From: Azonexus sp.
GTDB lineage: Bacteria; Pseudomonadota; Gammaproteobacteria; Burkholderiales; Rhodocyclaceae
Assembly: GCA_023150195.1 (NCBI GenBank)
Contig: JAKLLI010000198.1
Location: 1-6,057 of the forward strand
Reading direction: 5' to 3'
Length of the DNA: 6,057 bases
Shown: one piece after another, positions 1 to 4,033 of the stretch
How positions within the stretch are numbered: the first letter of the stretch is position 1
Layout of the letters: each line of letters begins with the position of its first letter
The notes under the pieces: model-generated
Database searches by the model: none
Seen by the model: only the letters and a program-made list of their open reading frames with translations
What the model was told of the DNA's origin: nothing
Made by a program: the position numbers and the translations under genes

Positions 1-1365
1 TTTGCTCACATATTTGGCGAGAATTTTGTAGGTGTCGCGATCAAACTGCGGGCGGCCGGCGTGCAGCAAGGCGGTGAGTGCCTCGTCGCTGCGTGCGGTG
101 CCCAGGTAGCGCCAGCCTTCAATAAGATGGGCTTCATCGCCTTCGCGAATGAGTGCGGGGCCGGGGAAAGGCCAAGTGGTGAGCTTGAGGCCGACCAGCG
201 CGCTCATCAGCCGCAGGCTGTGTTTGGCTGGCGGCTCTTTGCCCACGCAGCCGCCCTTGCAGCGCCGGATCTGAAAACCGAAACAGGGTTTGCCGGGCGC
301 GCCTTTTTCCAGCCCGGTGAGGATATCGCAGAGTTTGTGCGCTTCCAGCAAGCCGCGCAGCACATCGTGCGCTTCGCGACTGCTCTTGAACAGGCCGTAA
401 CAGGCACTATTGATGCCGAGTGCAAGGTCCCGTGCCCAGCAAAGTTGCGGGCGCAGCCAGCCGTCGCCTTCGTCAACCAGTGTCCAGGTGCAGGCTTCGT
501 CATTGCGGCGCAACTGGCGGTTATTGGTCGGTTGCCATTGCTTGACCAGCGCCGCCTCCTTGAGCAGGGCCCCGATTTCGCCGGCGGTTTCGATCCAGTC
601 GATGCGCCGGACTTGTTGGGACAAGGCCATTTCCTTGGCCGAACTGTGATCCGAAGAGAAATGGGACAACACCCGCTTGCGAATGTCCTTGGCTTTGCCG
701 ACATAGAGCAGGATGTCGCCATTGACGCCGGGTTCGCCGTAAAACAGGTAAACGCCGGGGCCGTCCGGCAAGTCGTCAATCAGGCTGGCGTCCAGATGGG
801 GCGGCAGGCTGGGTCGGGCGTGGAGTTGCTTGAGCGCCGCTGCCAGTTGTTCGCTGCTACGGTCGACATGGATTTTTTGCCAGAACTGGTGAATGAGCTG
901 GGCATCGGCCAGAGCACGGTGCCGGGCAGCCGCCTGTAAGCCGTGGCGTTCGATCAGGGTGTCGAGATTGTGGCGTTTATGCTCGGGATAGAGCGTGCGC
1001 GAGAGTTGTACGGTACACAGCACGGGAGCCCGAAAATCAATGCCGGCGCGCTTGAATTCGTTTTTCAGAAAACCGTAGTCGAAGCGCGCGTTGTGCGCGA
1101 TGAAGAGCCGGCCTTCCAGGCGCTTCAGTGTCTCGGCAGCGACTTCAGTAAAGCGCGGTGCCTCCGCGACCATGGCGTTGCTGATGCCGGTAAGATTTTC
1201 GATGAAGGGGGAAATCCGGGTTTCCGGATTCAACAGTTGCTGCCATTCGCGCACGCTACCATCGGCATCCACCTCGACAATGCCGATTTCGGTGATGCGG
1301 TCGATGGTGGCGGTGGCTCCGGTGGTTTCGAGGTCGACAAAGGCAAGGGGGCGCATGGCCCCCAT
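1..1365 (-). CDS. DEDDh 3'-5' exonuclease fused to a GIY-YIG (Cho/UvrC-like) nuclease domain, 3' end outside the window
   Basis: The reading frame is open from an ATG at 1365 to the left edge, giving 455 visible residues. Residues about 7-165 are a DnaQ-type (PolIII epsilon) exonuclease: Exo I DLETTG (D11, E13), Exo II HNARFD (D96) and Exo III H149-x4-D154, so all DEDDh residues are present. Residues about 200-285 are a GIY-YIG endonuclease: GVY at 204-206, YVG at 221-223, the Arg-rich helix at 227-231 and the likely catalytic Glu270 before the NNRQLRR segment. The rest resembles the region after the nuclease domain of UvrC and Cho, with C346, C361, C369 and C373. Families of this architecture act in DNA repair, the GIY-YIG part nicking as UvrC and Cho do and the exonuclease trimming 3' ends; the substrate here is unknown. 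A second ATG at 1356 is an equally possible start, as neither has a clear Shine-Dalgarno. It lies 41 bases after the flavodoxin and may be cotranscribed with it. The family is usually about 450-480 residues, so little is probably missing. Confidence 0.9.
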   Translation of the reverse strand, partial: MGAMRPLAFVDLETTGATATIDRITEIGIVEVDADGSVREWQQLLNPETRISPFIENLTGISNAMVAEAPRFTEVAAETLKRLEGRLFIAHNARFDYGFLKNEFKRAGIDFRAPVLCTVQLSRTLYPEHKRHNLDTLIERHGLQAAARHRALADAQLIHQFWQKIHVDRSSEQLAAALKQLHARPSLPPHLDASLIDDLPDGPGVYLFYGEPGVNGDILLYVGKAKDIRKRVLSHFSSDHSSAKEMALSQQVRRIDWIETAGEIGALLKEAALVKQWQPTNNRQLRRNDEACTWTLVDEGDGWLRPQLCWARDLALGINSACYGLFKSSREAHDVLRGLLEAHKLCDILTGLEKGAPGKPCFGFQIRRCKGGCVGKEPPAKHSLRLMSALVGLKLTTWPFPGPALIREGDEAHLIEGWRYLGTARSDEALTALLHAGRPQFDRDTYKILAKYVSK

Positions 1366-1377
1366 TTTCTCACGACT

Positions 1378-1395
1378 GCTGCGGTCGACCGCAGC
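1378..1395. repeat. Perfect 18-bp palindrome between the flavodoxin and nuclease genes
   Basis: The sequence GCTGCGGTCGACCGCAGC equals its own reverse complement. As RNA it would form a 7-bp GC-rich stem with a UCGA loop. It sits 11 bases after the flavodoxin stop and 12 bases before the nuclease ATG at 1365. No U-run follows on the minus strand, so it is not a standard intrinsic terminator. It could protect the 3' end of flavodoxin mRNA, mask the weak start region of the nuclease gene, or bind a dimeric protein. The symmetry is certain; the role is inference. Confidence 0.6.
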
Positions 1396-1406
1396 CAGGT
1401 GGCAAA

Positions 1407-1928
1407 TTACAGGTCAAGCTCAGCCTTCAGGCTTTCAACCCAAGCTTCGAGACGAGCATCCGTCTTGTCGGCCTCGTTGATTTCGTCGAAGGGCAGACCG
1501 ACGAACTTGCCGTCGCGCTCGGCGAAAGAGTACTTGTAGGTGTAGCCATCGGTCGGGAAGCTGCCAACCAGTGTCGCGCCACGGGCCTTGAACTTGTCGT
1601 GCAGGATGCCAAGGGCGCTGACGAACTGTTCTCCGTGTGCCTTGTAATCGCCGGCACCAAACACTGCGATGGTCTTGCCGGCGAAGGAGGGCTTGTCGTT
1701 ATCCAGATCAAGCAGCGGATCACGCCAGTCGTTCTGGACTTCGCCGGAGCCCCAGGTCGAGCAGCCGAACAGCAGGATGTCGAAGGCATACATGTCGTCG
1801 AAATCGGTGAAGTCCTCTTCCATATTGAAGATGTTGAAGGATTCGACGTCGAGCAGTTCGCCGATTTTTTCGGCAACGACCTTGGTCACGCCGGAACTGC
1901 TGCCATAAAAGATGCCGATGTTGGCCAT
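1407..1928 (-). CDS. fldA: Long-chain flavodoxin (FMN electron carrier)
   Basis: A complete 173-residue protein, close to the 165-180 usual for long-chain flavodoxins. It is a soluble cytoplasmic one- or two-electron carrier that replaces ferredoxin with partners such as flavodoxin reductase or other reductases. The FMN phosphate loop is SSSGVT at 10-15 after the first beta strand. The first flavin loop is STWGSGE at 57-63, with W59 placed to stack on the isoalloxazine ring. The second is GAGDYKAHGEQF at 91-102. The long-chain insertion follows (about 123-150: PTDGYTYKYSFAE, then KFVGLPFDE). At the place of the conserved second stacking tyrosine there is His98. The ATG at 1928 has AAAGGA at a spacing of 7. 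The first gene of a possible two-gene unit, it is divergent from the phasin. The symbol follows the general long-chain family; a specialised role (for example NifF-like) cannot be excluded, but no nif genes are in view. Confidence 0.92.
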   Translation of the reverse strand: MANIGIFYGSSSGVTKVVAEKIGELLDVESFNIFNMEEDFTDFDDMYAFDILLFGCSTWGSGEVQNDWRDPLLDLDNDKPSFAGKTIAVFGAGDYKAHGEQFVSALGILHDKFKARGATLVGSFPTDGYTYKYSFAERDGKFVGLPFDEINEADKTDARLEAWVESLKAELDL

Positions 1929-1961
1929 GGGAAAGTCCTTTCATTGAGTGCCGATGGGAAG

Positions 1962-1988
1962 TTGAACGGCTTCAAGCAAGGCGCTTGC
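1962..1988 (-). repeat. Two adjacent short inverted repeats in the flavodoxin leader/promoter region
   Basis: TTGAA-cggc-TTCAA (1962-1975) is followed directly by GCAAG-gcg-CTTGC (1976-1988), 34-60 bases upstream of the flavodoxin ATG. Either could be an operator half-site pair or a hairpin in the 5' leader. I could not find a convincing -35/-10 pair for the flavodoxin on this strand, so their position relative to its transcription start is unknown. Short dyads of this size can occur by chance. Confidence 0.25.
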
Positions 1989-2120
1989 CAGCCTGCGAAG
2001 GCCCGTGGTGGCGTGCTGGCTCGTTTTTGGTGCGGCGACGATGTCGTGTTTGCGACAAAGGGCGGTCGTTCAAACAAACAACCGTATGAATTAACAAGTT
2101 TTGGAGAATTTAAAATTGTT

Positions 2121-2159
2121 TGCTGCGGTGCACAAATGTAGCGAATTGTGCGCTATACT
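2121..2159 (+). promoter_or_regulatory. Phasin promoter with a PhaR-like box and -10 element
   Basis: The -10 is TATACT at 2154-2159 (five of six consensus bases), predicting transcription from about 2166 and a leader of about 37 bases. No good -35 is seen at the right distance, suggesting dependence on an activator or a weak core. The box TGCTGCGGTGCACAA (2121-2135) recurs with one mismatch at 2802-2816. Its GCACAA (2130-2135) also forms a perfect inverted repeat with TTGTGC (2146-2151) across a 10-base spacer, so the dyad covers the -35 region and abuts the -10. TGC-rich boxes near phasin promoters are the known type of target for PhaR, the repressor released by PHA granules. That PhaR binds here is inference. 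On the other strand TTGTGC-N17-TAAATT could be a poor flavodoxin promoter. Confidence 0.6.
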
Positions 2160-2202
2160 CAATTCCGTACACATTTTTTAACTTTCCTGATTGGAGCATG
2201 TC

Positions 2203-2718
2203 ATGTCCCTGAACGTCGAACAGTTCGCCGCCGCCAACAAGGCCACCGTGGATTCCCTGCTGTCTGTTGCCAACACCGCCCTGGCCTCTGCCGAGCGCAT
2301 CGCCGCCCTGAACCTGAGCACCGCCCGTGCTGCCCTGGAAGACACCGCCTCCGGCGTCAAGACCGTGATGGGCGCAAAGGATCCGCAAGCTGCCCTGGCT
2401 GCTCAAAACGCCTTGGCCCAGCCGGCGGTTGAAAAGGCCGTGGCTTATGGCCGTTCCGTGTATGAAATCACTTCCCAAACCCAGCAAGAACTGGCCAAGA
2501 TGGTTGAAGCCCAGTTCGGCGACTTCCAGAAGTCTGTTGCCACCATGCTGGAAACCGCTGCCAAGTCCGCCCCGGCTGGTTCTGAAGGTGCCGTTGCTGC
2601 CATCCAGAACGCCATCGCTGCTGCCAACTCCGCTTTCGGCAACATGAACTCCGTTGCCAAGCAGTTCGCTGATGCTGCCCAAGCCAACATCGCTGCGATG
2701 ACCAAGAAGCCCAAGTAA
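2203..2718 (+). CDS. phaP: Phasin (PHA granule-associated protein)
   Basis: A complete 171-residue protein of the Phasin_2 type, beginning MSLNVEQFAAANKATVDSLL, rich in Ala, with amphipathic helices throughout, no signal peptide and a lysine-rich end (TKKPK). Phasins coat intracellular polyhydroxyalkanoate granules, control their number and size and are usually abundant. The family resemblance lies in the N-terminal NVEQFAAANKA stretch, the LNLSTARAALED helix, the KDPQAALAAQ segment and the long Ala-rich helical tail. The ATG at 2203 is chosen because GGAG (2193-2196) lies 6 bases before it; the upstream TTG at 2191 overlaps that Shine-Dalgarno. Codon use is strongly biased towards CTG, GGC, GCC, AAC and AAG, more so than in neighbouring genes, as expected for a highly expressed gene. 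It has its own promoter and a strong terminator, so it is monocistronic. Bacteria often carry several phasin paralogues, so the number of this one is unknown. Confidence 0.95.
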   Translation: MSLNVEQFAAANKATVDSLLSVANTALASAERIAALNLSTARAALEDTASGVKTVMGAKDPQAALAAQNALAQPAVEKAVAYGRSVYEITSQTQQELAKMVEAQFGDFQKSVATMLETAAKSAPAGSEGAVAAIQNAIAAANSAFGNMNSVAKQFADAAQANIAAMTKKPK

Positions 2719-2747
2719 TCGCCGACCGGCTTTGCCGGCTAAAAGAG

Positions 2748-2774
2748 CCCTGTCGATCCGGCAGGGTTTTTTTT
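2748..2774 (+). terminator. Intrinsic terminator of the phasin gene
   Basis: CCCTGTCG pairs with CGGCAGGG (8 bp including one U-G pair, 3-base loop) and is followed by eight T. It lies 29 bases after the phasin stop. A smaller hairpin, CCGGC-ttt-GCCGG (2726-2738), precedes it. Together they should end phasin transcription well before the next promoter at 2802. Confidence 0.93.
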
Positions 2775-2801
2775 CGTTCACCGTAAATAAGTCAAAAAAG
2801 A

Positions 2802-2832
2802 TGTTGCGGTGCACAATGTTTGTGTGTATAGT
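2802..2832 (+). promoter_or_regulatory. Promoter with a PhaR-like box upstream of the short transcript
   Basis: TTGCGG (2804-2809), 17 bases, then TATAGT (2827-2832) form a reasonable sigma-70 promoter. The -35 lies inside TGTTGCGGTGCACAA (2802-2816), which matches the phasin promoter box at 14 of 15 positions. Transcription should start at about 2839. Because the box covers the -35, a protein bound there would be expected to repress. Apart from the box and the -10, the two promoters are not similar, so this is not a simple recent duplication of the whole region. A shared regulator, plausibly PhaR, is inferred. Confidence 0.65.
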
Positions 2833-2840
2833 TGTGGCTG

Positions 2841-2858
2841 TCTCCTCCATCTCCTCCA
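2841..2858 (+). repeat. Tandem repeat, two perfect TCTCCTCCA units
   Basis: Units at 2841-2849 and 2850-2858 are identical and adjacent, right at the 5' end of the predicted short transcript. Each holds one CUCCUCC, an anti-Shine-Dalgarno word. The second is in the predicted hairpin loop. Duplication of the pairing site fits a base-pairing regulatory RNA with two seed regions. Confidence 0.9.
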
Positions 2859-2870
2859 AGAAATGGATTT

Positions 2871-2897
2871 AGCCCGCCAGCGCGCGGGCTTTTTTTC
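2871..2897 (+). terminator. Intrinsic terminator of the short transcript
   Basis: AGCCCGC (2871-2877) pairs perfectly with GCGGGCT (2884-2890) around a 6-base loop and is followed by six further T (2891-2896), one C and two T. It ends transcription 56 bases before the ATG of the winged-helix gene. Only read-through would reach that gene, unless it has an unseen promoter. Confidence 0.93.
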
Positions 2898-2929
2898 TTG
2901 GCCGTGCTCCCGGCGAAAACCCGGGCCAA
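2898..2929 (+). other. Hairpin immediately after the small RNA terminator
   Basis: CCCGG (2909-2913) pairs with CCGGG (2921-2925) around a cgaaaac loop, with TTGG (2898-2901) and CCAA (2926-2929) able to extend it past a 7-base bulge. It lies in the would-be leader of the winged-helix gene, ending 12 bases before its AAGGA. It might stabilise a read-through mRNA or be a chance fold. Confidence 0.35.
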
Positions 2930-2952
2930 TCAAGTAAGGGAAAGGAATCCTG

Positions 2953-3201
2953 ATGACTACCGCAAAGGTTCTCGAATATCTCAAGAAGCACGGGCAACTG
3001 CTCGACCGGGAAATTGCCGACGCAACCAAAATTTCGATTGACGATGTTCGCGCCTCGTTGTCGGAACTTTCCGCCAGTGGCGATATCTCCCGTTGTGCCG
3101 TGACCAGCTATGTCAAAGGCAAAGCCGTGGAAGGCTTCCAGTGCCGTATTTCCGGCCATGTGCCGCGGCCAGCACCGGGGCGCAAGCCAGCGGCCAAGTA
3201 A
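2953..3201 (+). CDS. Small winged-helix-like protein, function unknown
   Basis: An 82-residue protein with ATG at 2953 and AAGGA (2942-2946) 6 bases upstream, a good ribosome binding site. Residues about 1-50 look like a winged helix-turn-helix: helix 1 TTAKVLEYLKKHG, then LLDREIADAT as the positioning helix, SIDDVRASLSELSASG as the recognition region, and a wing in ISRCAVTSYVKGK. The pattern recalls small FeoC-, MarR- or ArsR-like wHTH domains without matching any that I can name. The tail (PRPAPGRKPAAK) is basic and proline-rich, and may add DNA or RNA contacts. There are two cysteines (in SRCAV and FQCRI), too few and too distant for an obvious metal site. It follows the candidate small RNA after a terminator, so its expression probably depends on read-through or a weak promoter not seen here. 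A transcription regulator is likely from the fold; its targets are unknown. Confidence 0.8.
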   Translation: MTTAKVLEYLKKHGQLLDREIADATKISIDDVRASLSELSASGDISRCAVTSYVKGKAVEGFQCRISGHVPRPAPGRKPAAK

Positions 3202-3206
3202 GGCCT

Positions 3207-3232
3207 TGGCCGGGCCTTATCCCGCCCGGCCA
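3207..3232 (+). other. Strong GC-rich stem-loop after the winged-helix gene
   Basis: TGGCCGGGC (3207-3215) pairs perfectly with GCCCGGCCA (3224-3232), a 9-bp stem with an 8-base loop, starting 6 bases after the stop codon. No T-run follows on either strand, so it is not a standard intrinsic terminator. It may end the mRNA with help from Rho or protect its 3' end, separating this gene from the next. Confidence 0.6.
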
Positions 3233-3243
3233 CCTGGACCGGC

Positions 3244-3272
3244 TTTACAGCGGGCGAGTGATCAGTTACAAC
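3244..3272 (+). promoter_or_regulatory. Possible promoter for the 65-residue protein gene
   Basis: TTTACA (3244-3249) matches five of six -35 bases and stands 17 bases before TACAAC (3267-3272), which matches four of six -10 bases. Transcription would start at about 3279, leaving a short leader with the AGGAGG. It follows directly on the stem-loop at 3207-3232, which suits a new transcription unit. The -10 is poor, so this is only a candidate. Confidence 0.35.
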
Positions 3273-3299
3273 CTCGCCGCATTCGATTAGGAGGCTGCA

Positions 3300-3497
3300 A
3301 TGCCGGATGAAAATTTCGACGCACAGGCTGAGCGCATGTTGCAGGCTACGCTCGGTGGGATGACCCCGCACGAGGCCTTGTTGCAGGCGTCGCGCGACGA
3401 TGAAGGCAAGGTCGCGGAACGTGAGGCCGCGATTGCCAAAAACCGTGAGCGCGCCCTGATGTTGCTCGCGGCCATCGAGAAAACGCTGGAAAAATAA
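3300..3497 (+). CDS. Small charged helical protein, function unknown
   Basis: A 65-residue protein starting at ATG 3300 with a near-perfect AGGAGG (3289-3294) 5 bases upstream, one of the strongest ribosome binding sites in the window, which makes it a real gene. The sequence is almost entirely predicted helix: an acidic N-terminus (MPDENFDAQAERML), a GGMTPHEALLQA turn, then a charged helix from SRDDEGKVAEREAAIAK to the leucine-rich end LMLLAAIEKTLEK. It has no cysteine, signal peptide or membrane segment. It may be a two-helix protein that dimerises. I do not recognise the family. It ends 10 bases from the stop of the convergent asparaginase-like gene, with no terminator between, so the two transcripts probably overlap at their 3' ends. 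Confidence 0.75.
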   Translation: MPDENFDAQAERMLQATLGGMTPHEALLQASRDDEGKVAEREAAIAKNRERALMLLAAIEKTLEK

Positions 3498-3507
3498 ATT
3501 CTCGGGC

Positions 3508-4008
3508 TTAGCTCGCGACGAACCAGCCCTTTGACCTGTCCTTGACGTAATTCCGGTAAGGCAGCACTCGGCCGTGCATGGCGATATACACGCCGGGCGG
3601 CAACAGGCGGGCCGCAGCGAAGGCCGCGCCGATGTTGAAGGCGGCATCCGAACCGGCAATCTGCCAGGGCACCATGGCGCCGGTCAACACCACGGTTTTA
3701 CCCGTGCAACGTGCATCAATACAGGCCGCGGATAAGCCCATGGTGTCGGTTCCGTGGGTGATCACGATGCATGTGGCGGATGAGGCGGCTACCGCTGCCG
3801 CCAATTGGGCACGTTCATCGTCGTTAATTTCCAGACTGTCCTTGCGCAAGCATTGAGTGAGTGCATAAGTCTCTGGGCCGATACCGGCTTGGGCGAGAAT
3901 CTCGGTAATGACCGGCGCTCCCACCTCCAGCACCCCTGTGAGCGGGTGATAACGCTTGTCGAGGGTTCCCCCGGTGGTGATGAGATGGATGCGTTGAGGG
4001 GTGTCCAC
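3508..4008 (-). CDS. Single-domain asparaginase-like protein (N-terminal domain only)
   Basis: A 166-residue protein matching the N-terminal domain of bacterial L-asparaginases (L-asparagine to aspartate and ammonia). The first threonine motif is TTGGTLD (Thr15 equivalent to the catalytic Thr of TGGT); the second is THGTDTM at 84-90 (T87 and D88). The following VVLTGAM strand and the FNIGAAFAAAR segment are also family-like. Where classical enzymes have the catalytic Lys (AADK), this one appears to have Arg (AAAR), judged by eye. The usual C-terminal domain of about 140 residues is absent, and the protein ends soon after it would start. Such short stand-alone members exist in proteobacteria, so this is probably not a broken gene. 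The start is GTG at 4008, because GGAG stands 6 bases upstream; a longer frame back to 4068 would run into sbcC. It lies 25 bases after the sbcC stop and is probably cotranscribed. Asparaginase activity is not assured. Confidence 0.85.
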   Translation of the reverse strand: MDTPQRIHLITTGGTLDKRYHPLTGVLEVGAPVITEILAQAGIGPETYALTQCLRKDSLEINDDERAQLAAAVAASSATCIVITHGTDTMGLSAACIDARCTGKTVVLTGAMVPWQIAGSDAAFNIGAAFAAARLLPPGVYIAMHGRVLPYRNYVKDRSKGWFVAS

Positions 4009-4033
4009 ACAAAACTCCAGTTCAAGAAGGTGC

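Larger units (their letters stand above)
2839..2897 (+). ncRNA. Candidate small RNA with anti-Shine-Dalgarno loop, next to the phasin gene
   Basis: A good promoter (-10 at 2827-2832) and a strong intrinsic terminator (2871-2897) enclose only about 58 bases with no credible coding sequence. The transcript starts with two tandem copies of TCTCCTCCA (2841-2858). TCCAT (2846-2850) pairs with ATGGA (2863-2867), giving a 5-bp hairpin whose 12-base loop displays CUCCUCC; the other copy is mostly single stranded at the 5' end. CCUCC is complementary to the ribosome-binding GGAGG, so the RNA could block translation starts or compete with 16S rRNA. CU-rich loop RNAs are known in other proteobacteria. 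From memory, a betaproteobacterial toxic small RNA family with an anti-Shine-Dalgarno loop has been described, and this may be a member; I cannot confirm it. The alternative is a terminated leader (attenuator) of the gene at 2953. That a short RNA is made is well supported by the signals; its function is inference. Confidence 0.7.

Noticed and set aside
61..939. Open frame of 292 codons on the plus strand
   Set aside because: It lies antisense to the nuclease fusion, whose minus-strand frame shows clear DnaQ and GIY-YIG motifs. The plus-strand product resembles nothing and has no proper start signal.
943..1539. Open frame of 198 codons on the plus strand
   Set aside because: Antisense to the exonuclease domain and the end of the flavodoxin gene; it crosses an intergenic gap and has no family likeness.
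2016..2057. Dyad TGTCG-N6-CGACA (2042-2057) and nearby repeats in the flavodoxin-phasin gap as an operator
   Set aside because: Only 5-bp arms, not tied to a recognisable promoter; too likely by chance in a 274-base GC-rich gap to list as a feature.
2191..2202. TTG start giving a phasin four residues longer
   Set aside because: The GGAG at 2193-2196 is the ribosome binding site for the ATG at 2203; the extra residues would be encoded by that site.
2110..2859. Open frame of 249 codons on the minus strand, glycine-rich, covering the phasin gene
   Set aside because: It is the antisense shadow of the Ala-rich, codon-biased phasin gene; it spans two terminators and two promoters and has no ribosome binding site.
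2863..2937. Possible 24-residue leader peptide starting MDLARQRAGFF inside the short transcript
   Set aside because: No Shine-Dalgarno precedes the ATG, which lies in a hairpin stem, and the frame runs through the terminator.
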